From: Bacteroidota bacterium
GTDB lineage: Bacteria > Bacteroidota > Bacteroidia > Chitinophagales > JADIYW01
NCBI GenBank assembly: GCA_028288625.1
Contig: JAQBNI010000150.1
Coordinates: 1-64,000, forward strand
Direction of reading: 5' to 3'
Length of the DNA stretch: 64,000 bases
Shown: piece by piece, positions 29,993 through 40,027 of the stretch
How positions within the stretch are numbered: position 1 is the stretch's first letter
How the letters are laid out: each line of letters starts with the position of its first letter
Translations under genes and position numbers: made by a program
Notes under the pieces: model-generated
The model's input: the letters and a program-made list of their open reading frames with translations, nothing else
Databases searched by the model: none
What the model was told of the DNA's origin: nothing

Positions 29993-31414
29993 CTATATTG
30001 CAACCATATATACAGGCGGTTGAACCACCTTGTAAACATCCGATTGAACACCAGCAACTGCATTCCTAAACATCTCCGCATTGTCAATAATTGTAGAGTT
30101 GTTATAAACATCCTTCATTTCCTTCTTTCGCACCGATGGGTGCGTTATGTTATCAATTACTTGGTTGGATATTCCATGTTGAATAAGATTTGTATAAAAC
30201 GATTTACGTCCCGTATGAGAATGGACTAACTCGTGAAATGGCTGATAGGTTACAGTAGGGGTATCGTTACCATAATACCATGTCTCTAATTTAACTACCT
30301 CTTCAAACTCCAAGTGTTTACACAGCTTCTTTAATTGGCGGTTCAGCGGTTGACCTTTAGGAAAGGTTGGGAATCTCCAACCGTTTTCCGAAAGAATGCG
30401 GTTTACGGGTTCTAATATTGGAATGCAGACCTTCACTTCTCTATTAACCTTTGATACTTTCCTGACCTTTGAAATGATACCTGTAAACGACACAGACCTA
30501 CCATTAAATTGCTCGGTTTGCAATGAGTGTAATTCATACAGGTCGCCATATCGTAATCCAGTAAGAGCAGAAAGGATTATAAAGTTTCTTGCATTATTGA
30601 ATTCGGAAGAATGAGCCACATCCGCATTCAGGATTTTGGTTAACCGTTCCTCGGTGTAGAAAATTTCATTAGCACTTTTCATTTCCTCGATATTCAATCC
30701 ATCCTTATGAATATTAAGTGATACATTAATGTTGGCTTCCGATGCCAGACGCAAGAACATAAGGAATATGTTCGACAGCTTCGCCATGTAATTTACAGTA
30801 TAACCGTTTAAGTCTTCCTTCTTTTTGTCATTATTCACCACAGTAAAGAATGACCAATACTTCTTTTCATCAAGGTTCTTAAATGTAAGAGCAAGCTTTG
30901 CAATAGACTCATATTTTTTTAATAAGTTGAGGAAGACACTGTAGTTTTTAATTGTACCATCCGTAACATGTTTACGGGCTGTAATTGGCAATTTCTGAAA
31001 TTCTTTTATTTTGCCGTCAATGAAATTGACAATAGTTATGTCCTTTACCATCTTTTCCTTGCGCCCCAGTTTTACCTCAATGATGTCTTTGAGTTGTTGC
31101 GGAGAAGGATTTTGTTCATGTTCTTCCCGATATGCCGTTAACGCTTGGTAAGAAATCTTCTGAATCCTGTCCAATTGATTATTCAAATCGGCTCCGAACT
31201 GACTGACATACTTCTTAACTGTTCGGTATGTGATAACATCCCAGTATTGTGGTTGAATGCGCTGTTGTGTACTGATTCGCATTGGAATGTATTGCATTCT
31301 ATCGCTTGTAGCATTGTATTCACTATAACCATAGTTAAAGTTGAAGTAGATAAGCTTATCGCCGTTCTTTGATTTGTTAGATTCAAGGTTGAAGTTGTGT
31401 GTAGCTGTTTTCAT
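29993..31414 (-). CDS. Tyrosine-type site-specific recombinase (integrase)
   Basis: LTGLRYGDLYELH (Arg I), HSHTGRKSFYTNLIQHGI (HxxR), THPSVRKKEMKDVYNN (His, Tyr). Confidence 0.9.
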   Translation of the reverse strand: MKTATHNFNLESNKSKNGDKLIYFNFNYGYSEYNATSDRMQYIPMRISTQQRIQPQYWDVITYRTVKKYVSQFGADLNNQLDRIQKISYQALTAYREEHEQNPSPQQLKDIIEVKLGRKEKMVKDITIVNFIDGKIKEFQKLPITARKHVTDGTIKNYSVFLNLLKKYESIAKLALTFKNLDEKKYWSFFTVVNNDKKKEDLNGYTVNYMAKLSNIFLMFLRLASEANINVSLNIHKDGLNIEEMKSANEIFYTEERLTKILNADVAHSSEFNNARNFIILSALTGLRYGDLYELHSLQTEQFNGRSVSFTGIISKVRKVSKVNREVKVCIPILEPVNRILSENGWRFPTFPKGQPLNRQLKKLCKHLEFEEVVKLETWYYGNDTPTVTYQPFHELVHSHTGRKSFYTNLIQHGISNQVIDNITHPSVRKKEMKDVYNNSTIIDNAEMFRNAVAGVQSDVYKVVQPPVYMVAI

Positions 31415-31561
31415 ACGTATTAATTAACGTATTAAAACTACTAAATGATATGCAATAATGCAAGGTAAGTTGAGGATATATTTTCTGGGTCTCCCAGGTT
31501 TTATTGGGGTTTTGAGGCATGTTGCAGTTAGTTGAAGTGAATGGTGGTAATAGGGTTATAG

Positions 31562-31576
31562 TCCGCCATCGACCTC
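31562..31576 (+). repeat. attR core TCCGCCATCGACCTC
   Basis: Exact copy of 26722-26736. Confidence 0.9.
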
Positions 31577-31584
31577 TTCAAAAT

Positions 31585-31614
31585 GGCTGGACTTCGGTTC
31601 AGCCTTTTGTTTTT
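31585..31614 (+). terminator. Probable original tRNA-Cys terminator, now displaced by the element
   Basis: GGCTGGAC-TTCG-GTTCAGCC followed by TTTTGTTTTT, 8 bp after attR. Confidence 0.75.
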
Positions 31615-31621
31615 AAAGTTC

Positions 31622-33835
31622 TTAATGCTGAATAATAATCTTCTGAATTCCTTCTTTCACACCATCAGAAATTTTCAATAAATATATCCCATTAGAGATA
31701 CTATTTGTATTGAGATCAATCGCTTGCACATTTTCAATTTTTTTATTGACGATTTGTTGACCTAATGAATTGAATAATTGCAGTTGAATATTTTTCGAGT
31801 TTTCATTTAAGTTAATTTGGAGATGATGGTCTGCCGGATTCGGATAAATTGTAAAGTTTAATTTTTCCGTGATACTGTTTTTAATTGCAGTCGGGCGGAA
31901 CGGAGGAGGATCCTGGCTGAAAATAATTAATCCGCCGTCTATATTTCCTGTAAGCAATTCCAGTTTTCCATCATTAGTTATATCATCTATAACTGCTGTA
32001 GTTCTTGTGCCGAGATCCTCAGATACTGCAGGAGATGTTAATGAAAAAGAATCGTTCAAATGAGATTCAATATTATTATAAAATTGCAAGCCCTCAAAAT
32101 TTGTTCCCAGGATGAGATCATATTTTCCATCGTTATTTACATCTGCAATACAAGGTTGAGTAAATCCAAAATTACTGTTGACACTTTTTATCCTGACTTT
32201 TCCCAGCGAATCCGTAACGAAAGAAAATTTTGCGCTATCCGCGGAAGTTCCGCGGTAATAGTCTAGGTTTCCGTTCCGTTCACCGGTCACGAGATCAGTT
32301 TTTCCATCGCGGTTAAGGTCAATTAAATAAGGCGTTGCATTAGCCCCGATAGAAATTTCATTGCCTGCTGAGTCTTTTAAAATACCCCGATAGAATAGCA
32401 ACGGAGGATTTCCCTGCGACGCAATATTCTCCCACCATAACATTCTTCCATCCGATAAACCAACAACGAGATCACTGTCATGATCATTATCTATATCTCC
32501 TGCAGCAGGAAAAATATCTCTGACATTCAGATTGCTGATATTGAGAAAGTCATCATCCTGCAAATTGAATTCAGGATAATCTGATGTACCGGTATTTTTA
32601 TAATAACGCAATTTAAAAATATCCGAATTCATAAAATCTTTATATCCACCGCTGCCCAGTAAAATATCTTTTAATCCATCACCATCGACATCAAAAAAAC
32701 ATGGATTTGAATTTTCACCCGCATCTATCATATTATCCAGCAGGAAATTTTTTTTCTGCAAACGAAGATCAATAGAATCGCTTCTTTGATTTTTATAATA
32801 CCAGATATTATTGATATTTGCTGCATTCGCATCAAAAGTAGAGACAAGCAAATCCGTTTTTCCATCATTGTCAACATCAGTAAAATAAGGCGCTGCGAAT
32901 GAACTTGTATTGTAAGGTACATCGTATGACGGGTAATTAACATCCTGTTTCAATACACTTGCATAAGAGGGAACTCCCTTGTTATACAACATGGTTATCG
33001 AATTTAATGAAACACTTCCTACCAGTACATCTATTGCTCCATTGTTGTCTACATCAATGCCTTCAATAGTGGATCCTGTATGCAGAACGTTATTATTATT
33101 TGCAGGACGGTTAAATTTAAAACTGCAGGTATCTCTCAAAGCATACATGGCAGAAAATGTGTCGCGTACATTTCCCCAGCAGTTATCGCTTTTCGCAAAG
33201 AATAAACTATCACATGCCAGTCCCAATTCCACTCGCTGGTTTTCATAATAAATGATCCGGTTTCCGGAAACATTAAATGAAATGATATCCGGGTCTCCAT
33301 CATTATTTACATCGACGATAGCAGGTTTTATTACATCTGAGCAGTATACATTAATAAAGATCCCGGAGCCGTGGTAAAAAAAACCATCCTGCTGCAGCGT
33401 GTAATTTAAAGTATCATGATCATAATATCCCGTATATACTTTTAAATTCCCGACACCATTGTAAGTGAAAATATCTTCAATTCCATCACAATTGTAATCC
33501 TTCATGATCATCCATCCGCTTATCGGCGGGAAATGAGTTGCATACGCAGATTCAAATTTGAAAACGGTAGAATTTGTTGCAAGACTTAGAAAAACGCAGA
33601 ATTTATTGTTTGACTTATCATATGCTACAAGATCTTTTTTACCGTCGTGGTTCACATCCGCTTTTCCAAACTGTACGCTGTTCAATCCACCTGTCCATGG
33701 ATATTGTAAAACGCTGTTGTTGTCTGTTACTTTTAAATAATCAAATCTTGTGAAAGATTGCGCATACATGGTGAGCGACAGCATACACTGCACGATGAAC
33801 AAAAAGAATTTTATTTTTTTTATTGCGGAATTCAT
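31622..33835 (-). CDS. FG-GAP/VCBS repeat secreted protein with type A T9SS sorting domain
   Basis: Repeated DVNHDGKKDLVAYD / DVDNDGKTDLLVST / DVNNDGKYDLILG; C-terminal FTIYPNPADHHLQI..IQLQLFNSLGQQIV..ISNGIYLLKISDG. Confidence 0.92.
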   Translation of the reverse strand: MNSAIKKIKFFLFIVQCMLSLTMYAQSFTRFDYLKVTDNNSVLQYPWTGGLNSVQFGKADVNHDGKKDLVAYDKSNNKFCVFLSLATNSTVFKFESAYATHFPPISGWMIMKDYNCDGIEDIFTYNGVGNLKVYTGYYDHDTLNYTLQQDGFFYHGSGIFINVYCSDVIKPAIVDVNNDGDPDIISFNVSGNRIIYYENQRVELGLACDSLFFAKSDNCWGNVRDTFSAMYALRDTCSFKFNRPANNNNVLHTGSTIEGIDVDNNGAIDVLVGSVSLNSITMLYNKGVPSYASVLKQDVNYPSYDVPYNTSSFAAPYFTDVDNDGKTDLLVSTFDANAANINNIWYYKNQRSDSIDLRLQKKNFLLDNMIDAGENSNPCFFDVDGDGLKDILLGSGGYKDFMNSDIFKLRYYKNTGTSDYPEFNLQDDDFLNISNLNVRDIFPAAGDIDNDHDSDLVVGLSDGRMLWWENIASQGNPPLLFYRGILKDSAGNEISIGANATPYLIDLNRDGKTDLVTGERNGNLDYYRGTSADSAKFSFVTDSLGKVRIKSVNSNFGFTQPCIADVNNDGKYDLILGTNFEGLQFYNNIESHLNDSFSLTSPAVSEDLGTRTTAVIDDITNDGKLELLTGNIDGGLIIFSQDPPPFRPTAIKNSITEKLNFTIYPNPADHHLQINLNENSKNIQLQLFNSLGQQIVNKKIENVQAIDLNTNSISNGIYLLKISDGVKEGIQKIIIQH

Positions 33836-33891
33836 TTAATATAAGATCGACAAAGTTATGGAATGGTTGATGCGCAAATAAAAAAAAGTTT

Positions 33892-36405
33892 TTAAAAAGG
33901 ATAACCAATGGCAAAATTCAACCCCACAAAATCTTTAAAGCTGAATTTATAAAATCCAAGCGATTCCTTTCTCGGTTGCTTGTATAACTTGTAGTTATCA
34001 TTGTTGATCTTATTAAAGGTCCACCTGTCACCTGCAGGAAAAGCCGGATCATACAGCGCGTAACCAACATCAAAGCGTACAACGAAAAAGTTGAGATCCA
34101 TGCGTAAGCCGATTCCCATATCCCATGCGAGTTCTTTGGCAAAACGCTTGGCATCAAAATTCGCAAGCGGTTTCGTCGGATCCTCCTTGATCAGCCATAT
34201 ATTTCCAAGATCAGAAAATATCACACCCTTAAAAGATTTATAAATACTAAAACGGTATTCTACATTAAATTCAAATTTAATATCACCTGTCTGGTCGAGA
34301 TTATTTCTATTCAGCAAATACGTATTATATCCACCGGGTCCCAATCTGCGGAAACCCCAGCCCCGCAAGGAGTTTGGACCGCCTGCAAAGAATTGTTTGA
34401 TGTAGGGCATCACGGCAGTATCGCGGTAAGTAGAATTTCCATATGGAATGCCGATGCCGCCAAACACCCGTAATGCCAGCGCTTGCCCGCGCTTGAAATT
34501 AAAGAAATACCGTGGCTCAACTTCGAACCGTGTGAACTGCGCAAAGTTGACGCCGCCTAATTTATATGGTCGTTCTTGTCCCTTATGTGTGATAGAAGAA
34601 AAGGCGAACAGAATATTTCCTGCGAGAAAAACATTTCCCCTGAAATAAAAATAATTCTTATATCTCCCCACATTTAAATTTTGATTCGTATATGAGAAAG
34701 TATATTCCTGTCCCATGATAAACTGCTGACTGAAACTTTGCTTGAAGCGCGGGTTACTGTCGAGTTCCTGTTGGAAAAGTGTACTTATCCTGCTTGGGAA
34801 AACATAAGTAAAACTCAGCGGTGTAAAAATATGCCTGTATTTTTCATTGTACCATTCGTAGCCATAGCTTGCCCCGATCGTTTGTATATTATATAAGCCG
34901 ATCCTCTTTTGAAAATTGTAATTCAAGCTTACAAAAGTTTTCGGTCGATATTTTTGATTCGTAACACATTTATTCTTTTTAAATGAAGGGAAGAGACGGG
35001 CTAAATTAATCTTTAATTCAACGTTCAGGTTTACTGCATTAACTGCGTTATTATCTACACGCTTTTCCTTGATCAGCTGAAATTCAACACCGCTGCTCAC
35101 GTTGATCTGCAGTTTTGCAGCAGTTCTGAATAAATTATTATTGCGGTACGAGCCTACGAGGTTGAATCCAAGCGTACTTTGTGCATTTGTATTCAACTCC
35201 ACATCTGTGCTGAATGCGTGGCGTTTCGCAGGAGCACATTTTATTGTCGTATACAAACCGCTTTCATCGGGAGAAATAGAGATCGGCACATGCTCAACAT
35301 TCACAAACCTGAATACGCCTAAGCCGTTGATTGCATTACGAGTTTTCAGCAGCTGATCTTTATTGAAATAATCCCCGGGCTTAATGTAAACTGCCTTCGT
35401 TAGAGCGCGCGGTAAAACGGATTTTTTTAAAACACGGTAATACACGTCGCAAATCGTATCGTAAATAAAATCATTGCGTTTTAATTCAAGGTTCGCTTTT
35501 TTCTTTGAAAAATCCAAGACCTCGAAATTCACTTCCACGTAAGAATATTTTTTGTGGTTGAGCGTATCTTCATCTTTTTTCACGATAAGATTTATATCTA
35601 TTTTGTGATCGCCGACGGTGCTATCAATATTTAAAAATATATACTCGGGACTAAATGTAAAATATCCCTGGTTTTGTATGATGTCTGCAAGACGCTCACG
35701 CTCTTTTTTTACAATATCGATATCAAACGGATCTCCCTTTCTCAACAGCCGGTCTTTTGGATTCTTCATTACAAATTCTAACAACGAACTATCCTCAACA
35801 GATAAAGTGATATTCCTGTAAGTGAATTGCGGGCCTGAAATAATTTTATAGCTCACGGAAGTTTTCTTTCCCTTTGTTTTAAAGGAAGAAGTAACATCGC
35901 TGTAAAAAAAACCATGATAAAATAAATAATTCCTCATCCGCCTGATCGAAGTTTCCATGGTCGTGGAATCAAAGAGGACCGGAGGTTCCCCGCCGGTAGT
36001 TTCATTCAGGAAGTTTTCGAATTTCTTTTTCTTCAATAATTTTACCAGCTCCATCGAATCGCTTTTGGTATAATTGCCGGAATTTATTTTTGCTTCGAGC
36101 TCTTGTTTCTTTACGAGGCGTTTTTGATTTTTCAGCATCGACATGGTGTAAATGCCAAGTTTTAGACGAAACAAACTGAGGAATTTTTTATTGGGCTGTT
36201 GGTTATAAACTACCTGTTTTCCTAATTCGGATTTGAGCGTGGCTTTATCGCTGACAACCTTGCCTGTATATTTTATATTGATCCCATTGCCGACCAACAA
36301 GCTTTCATTATCCTTGATCAGGTGTTTGGTAGCACTACAGGAATAGATCAGCAACACGCACACTACATATCCTATTTTTTTACATCTTTGAAATGAATAT
36401 GGCAT
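33892..36405 (-). CDS. BamA/TamA-family outer membrane lipoprotein (TamL-like)
   Basis: Lipobox VLLIYSCSATKHLI; POTRA-like region; C-terminal FFAGGPNSLRGWGFRRLGPGGY and LAWDMGIGLRMDLNFFVVRFDVGYALYDP. Confidence 0.9.
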   Translation of the reverse strand: MPYSFQRCKKIGYVVCVLLIYSCSATKHLIKDNESLLVGNGINIKYTGKVVSDKATLKSELGKQVVYNQQPNKKFLSLFRLKLGIYTMSMLKNQKRLVKKQELEAKINSGNYTKSDSMELVKLLKKKKFENFLNETTGGEPPVLFDSTTMETSIRRMRNYLFYHGFFYSDVTSSFKTKGKKTSVSYKIISGPQFTYRNITLSVEDSSLLEFVMKNPKDRLLRKGDPFDIDIVKKERERLADIIQNQGYFTFSPEYIFLNIDSTVGDHKIDINLIVKKDEDTLNHKKYSYVEVNFEVLDFSKKKANLELKRNDFIYDTICDVYYRVLKKSVLPRALTKAVYIKPGDYFNKDQLLKTRNAINGLGVFRFVNVEHVPISISPDESGLYTTIKCAPAKRHAFSTDVELNTNAQSTLGFNLVGSYRNNNLFRTAAKLQINVSSGVEFQLIKEKRVDNNAVNAVNLNVELKINLARLFPSFKKNKCVTNQKYRPKTFVSLNYNFQKRIGLYNIQTIGASYGYEWYNEKYRHIFTPLSFTYVFPSRISTLFQQELDSNPRFKQSFSQQFIMGQEYTFSYTNQNLNVGRYKNYFYFRGNVFLAGNILFAFSSITHKGQERPYKLGGVNFAQFTRFEVEPRYFFNFKRGQALALRVFGGIGIPYGNSTYRDTAVMPYIKQFFAGGPNSLRGWGFRRLGPGGYNTYLLNRNNLDQTGDIKFEFNVEYRFSIYKSFKGVIFSDLGNIWLIKEDPTKPLANFDAKRFAKELAWDMGIGLRMDLNFFVVRFDVGYALYDPAFPAGDRWTFNKINNDNYKLYKQPRKESLGFYKFSFKDFVGLNFAIGYPF

Positions 36406-36408
36406 ATT

Positions 36409-37122
36409 ATGATCAGCAAAATTGAAATTAAACACATTAATGCGCTTAAAGTTAAGAAATACCGTAATAAGTATTCTGAATTTATAGCGGAAGGCGATAA
36501 AATTATAAAAGAATTAATAGAGGAGGGGCTGCAAGTTGTGAACATCTTCACCATAAATGAAAATAGCATTCTTCAGAATAAAAATATTAAAGTTGTTAGT
36601 GATGCCGAACTCTCCATGATATCTGCATTGACGAAGCATCATGGAAGCTTAGCAGTATTCAGGATGCAAAAGAAGGAAATGCAGATCGCTAATGATGAAT
36701 GGATATTGTTGTTGGATGATATCCAGGACCCCGGTAACATGGGAACGATCATCAGGACGTGCGATTGGTTCGGAATTAAAAAGATCATTTGTTCAGATGG
36801 ATGTGTGGATGTATACAATCCTAAAGTGGTGCAGGCAAGTATGGCTTCGATTGGAAGAGTGCAGGTAATGGAAGCTGACCTGAAGGAAATTATACAGGAA
36901 TATAAAATGTCGGTGTACGGTGCGATATTAAACGGCAAAAATTACAACGAGCAATCATTTAAAGAGAAAGGATTTATTTTGATCGGAAATGAAGGACATG
37001 GAATTAACAATGATCTTGAAACATTGATTACTTATCGAATTACAATCCCGAAAAAAGGTAGAGCTGAGTCGTTGAATGCCGCAATTGCTACAGCTTTGAT
37101 ATTAGATAAGCTTTCTATTTAA
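36409..37122 (+). CDS. TrmH/SpoU-family RNA 2'-O-methyltransferase
   Basis: LLLDDIQDPGNMGTIIRTCDWFGIKKIIC, FILIGNEGHGI, ITIPKKGRAESLNAAIATALILDKL. Confidence 0.93.
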   Translation: MISKIEIKHINALKVKKYRNKYSEFIAEGDKIIKELIEEGLQVVNIFTINENSILQNKNIKVVSDAELSMISALTKHHGSLAVFRMQKKEMQIANDEWILLLDDIQDPGNMGTIIRTCDWFGIKKIICSDGCVDVYNPKVVQASMASIGRVQVMEADLKEIIQEYKMSVYGAILNGKNYNEQSFKEKGFILIGNEGHGINNDLETLITYRITIPKKGRAESLNAAIATALILDKLSI

Positions 37123-37808
37123 ATAATTAATTCGCCGTTGGCATTTGTAGTTAATACTTCGCTCATGTAATCAAAATAAATTTTCACGGCTTTAAAAATT
37201 CCATTTACTTGTTTCAGGAAGTTTTCAGAAACAACTTCACTATCCTTAAAATCATGTCGTAAAATAAATTGTTTATGTCGAAGTAATTCGATAGCAGGGT
37301 CGTCTTTTTGAAAACCTCTTGGAGCAGATGCAAGTGTTTCTCCCTGCAAACCTCCGAAATTATTTTTAATGACTTTTGAGTTTAGTATCTTTTTCCAGGT
37401 ATCATAATTATAAGAAATATCTTCCCGGATTCTTTTTAGATCTTCAGGATTGGGTGAAAAAAATCCGCACGCAAGATAGGAGTTGCCGGGTTTGATACTC
37501 ATATAATATCCACCTCTTCGGTGTCTTGTGGCTCTTCGCAAACTGAATGCAAATCTTGGATTATACGGAGATTTATCCTTGCTGAACCTGACATCATTAT
37601 AAATGCGATATAAACTTTGCTTGCCCGATGCATTTTCAATTTGATCATGTTTGTTCATTTCAATAATAAGTCCATCCACAAACATGCTCATATTTTGTAA
37701 AGCATCCTGGTAAGTCGTTTTATGAGTATTAAACCAATCCCTGTTATTGCTTGCTGAAAGTTCTTTCAGAAATTTTAATGTTGATTTATCTATCACCTGA
37801 TTTTTCAT
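37119..37808 (-). CDS. DUF2461 family protein
   Basis: FLKELSASNNRDWFNTHKTTYQDA, LYRIYNDVRFSKDKSPYNPRFAFSLRRATRHRRGGYYMSIKPGNS. Confidence 0.88.
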   Translation of the reverse strand: MKNQVIDKSTLKFLKELSASNNRDWFNTHKTTYQDALQNMSMFVDGLIIEMNKHDQIENASGKQSLYRIYNDVRFSKDKSPYNPRFAFSLRRATRHRRGGYYMSIKPGNSYLACGFFSPNPEDLKRIREDISYNYDTWKKILNSKVIKNNFGGLQGETLASAPRGFQKDDPAIELLRHKQFILRHDFKDSEVVSENFLKQVNGIFKAVKIYFDYMSEVLTTNANGELII

Positions 37809-38761
37809 TTCTTTGGAGTTGTTGTTTTAGGTTTATATAACTCCAGGGATTTTTTCTTTTCTACATTAGGCACATCGCCTTCCTTGCGTTTCTGATAAGC
37901 AATTTCATCCACATGTCGCCACTTTCCTTTCTTCCATTCAAACCCTTCATAAGTTCCATCGGGAATATAGTTTGCATAAAAACCCTCCAGTGAATTTCCA
38001 TTAGGCGCCACATGATCATACACAATTTTTTTATCCGCTTCACTGTAATTCATGGTCGCCACTGCATCATCGGAAAATTCAAGTATAAAGCGCTTTACAG
38101 TTTTTCCTTTTTCCGGCTGAATGATCGGTGCGCCAAACCGCGGCTTATCATTTTTGAAAAAAAGTATATCCATTATTTTTTTGTTGCTTGTCATATTATT
38201 TCCATCCCACCCCAATAATGTGTAATAGATATTTTTCCCTGCTTTCACCGTTTTAATTCCATAGTATAAACTTCCGTACCAATTGTTGTTATCAATCGTC
38301 ACCTGTTCAGGATCGGCAGTAAAATCAGAGTAATCAATCAACGGAAACATCTTCAGCGTATCAGACCTCATTTGTATGGTGCCAAAATATTTATACGCCT
38401 CAATATCACTGCGCACATACCATGTAAAGATCCTGAATGAACCATCTTCCGGTGTGATGATCTTCCAGGGCAGGAGAGAGTCCCAGGTGTAATAAAAAGA
38501 GTTAGGTATTTTTAATGCTCTTGTCAAAGCTCTGATAATACGGAAACTTGCAATTGACCTATTCTCCTGCATCTGGCTATTGATCAAAGTATCTCCGTAC
38601 ATACGGATCGTATCTTCAAATTTTTTTATTTTTTGCAGATCCTGCACAGAAACTTGCGGAATCGTCTGGGCATTTGAATAAATTGTAACAGCAATAAAAA
38701 TTATAGTGAAATTAATTTTCAGAAAATTCCTTTTCAAAAATAACGAAGCAAAAATATTCAT
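37805..38761 (-). CDS. Hypothetical secreted protein
   Basis: Signal-like N-terminus; overlaps the DUF2461 gene by 4 bp. Confidence 0.7.
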   Translation of the reverse strand: MNIFASLFLKRNFLKINFTIIFIAVTIYSNAQTIPQVSVQDLQKIKKFEDTIRMYGDTLINSQMQENRSIASFRIIRALTRALKIPNSFYYTWDSLLPWKIITPEDGSFRIFTWYVRSDIEAYKYFGTIQMRSDTLKMFPLIDYSDFTADPEQVTIDNNNWYGSLYYGIKTVKAGKNIYYTLLGWDGNNMTSNKKIMDILFFKNDKPRFGAPIIQPEKGKTVKRFILEFSDDAVATMNYSEADKKIVYDHVAPNGNSLEGFYANYIPDGTYEGFEWKKGKWRHVDEIAYQKRKEGDVPNVEKKKSLELYKPKTTTPKK

Positions 38762-38936
38762 ATGCGAATCAATTTTTTAATAAGCGGAATGGCTATTATC
38801 TACACTCAAAATCAATACCAAAAATAACGTTATTATAGTAATTAAAGTATTTATAAGAAGACAGGAGATATAAATCTTGTTAATTCCATGCTTTTACATA
38901 AGTGCAGACATAAAAACAAAATAATATCTTTGCCGT

Positions 38937-39896
38937 ATGCCCCTGGGTTCCTATGAAAATATATTCCTGCAATTTCCGCCATCTTCTCCCGAAGAATGGA
39001 AGCATAAAATCATGAGCGATCTTAAAGGAGAGCCAATTGATAAGATATCCATCCATACCAGGGAAGGAATAGATATTTTGCCTTTTTACACGCGCGAAGA
39101 CAATAAGAAATATCAGCTCGATATCCCGCAAAAGACCAATAACAGCTGGTTGATCACAGAACGAATAACGGTTAATGATATTTCTTCTGCTAACCTGAAT
39201 GCATTGCAGGCATTGAAAATGGGATCGAATGCTATCATTTTTGATCTGCAAAATAGATCCTTAAAGACAAACGAAATTAAAGATCTGCTCAAAGATATTT
39301 TGTTGGATATCGCTGTTGTTTATTTTGAAAATTATATTGCCGGGAATAAAGATGAATTGGAAAGTGTTGTAAAAGAGAGTTGCACAAAGAAAATAATAAT
39401 TCCAAAACAGGAAACCATCACGGAAGAATTAGTTTTTGCCTTGCAGCATGCAACGGACAATAATTTGAATGTTACCCATTTTCATTTCTTTACATGCACT
39501 GATTATTTTTTTGAGATCGCGAAGCTGAGAGCCTTTCGCTGGTTGTGGAAACAGTTGTGCGAACTCAACAGTATTCCCTATAATATCTTTATCATTTCTG
39601 AAACAGTAGTACTTCACGATAAAGAAAAAGAAGAATACAATAATATCCTTAGAAATACTACCGAAGCCATGAGTGCAATCCTGGGTGGCTGCGATGCGCT
39701 GATCGTAAACAGTCACGATAAAAATGAAACAGGATTCAGTCGCAGACTAGCCCGCAACATTCACCATATTCTACTGCATGAAAGTTACTTCGATGAAATA
39801 AATGATGCCGCCAAAGGAAGTTACTATATTGAATACCTCACTTATCAATTCGCACAGAAAGCATGGGAATTAGTCTCGTTAAAAAAAACAAGGTGA
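38937..39896 (+). CDS. Methylmalonyl-CoA mutase-like protein, short (small-subunit barrel only)
   Basis: EEWKHKIMSDLKGEPIDKISIHTREGIDILPFYTRED; SRRLARNIHHILLHESYFDEINDAAKGSYYIEYLTYQFAQKAWEL; no B12-binding domain. Confidence 0.75.
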   Translation: MPLGSYENIFLQFPPSSPEEWKHKIMSDLKGEPIDKISIHTREGIDILPFYTREDNKKYQLDIPQKTNNSWLITERITVNDISSANLNALQALKMGSNAIIFDLQNRSLKTNEIKDLLKDILLDIAVVYFENYIAGNKDELESVVKESCTKKIIIPKQETITEELVFALQHATDNNLNVTHFHFFTCTDYFFEIAKLRAFRWLWKQLCELNSIPYNIFIISETVVLHDKEKEEYNNILRNTTEAMSAILGGCDALIVNSHDKNETGFSRRLARNIHHILLHESYFDEINDAAKGSYYIEYLTYQFAQKAWELVSLKKTR

Positions 39897-39907
39897 ACCA
39901 AAATGAG

Positions 39908-40027
39908 CGCCGTCATCTCGAATGAAATGAGAGATCCCGAACAGTTATGCACTTGCGGAAGAAGGTAAATTAAATCGGATTGCCACATCGCTGCTGCCTG
40001 CGGCAGCGAAACGCGATTCGCAATGAC
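39908..40027. repeat. GTCAT...ATGAC intergenic repeat cluster
   Basis: cGTCATctcgaatgaaatgagagatccc...gcgattcgcaATGACgga. Confidence 0.6.

Larger units (their letters stand above)
26722..31576. mobile_element. Integrative element (4,840 bp per unit) inserted at the 3' end of tRNA-Cys
   Basis: 15-bp direct repeats TCCGCCATCGACCTC at both ends; tyrosine recombinase at the right end; excisionase-like HTH at the left end; accessory cargo between. Confidence 0.9.

Noticed and set aside
31562-31576. Second tRNA gene at the right end of the element
   Set aside because: Only the last 15 bp of the tRNA are duplicated; there is no D, anticodon or T arm upstream, so it is an att site.
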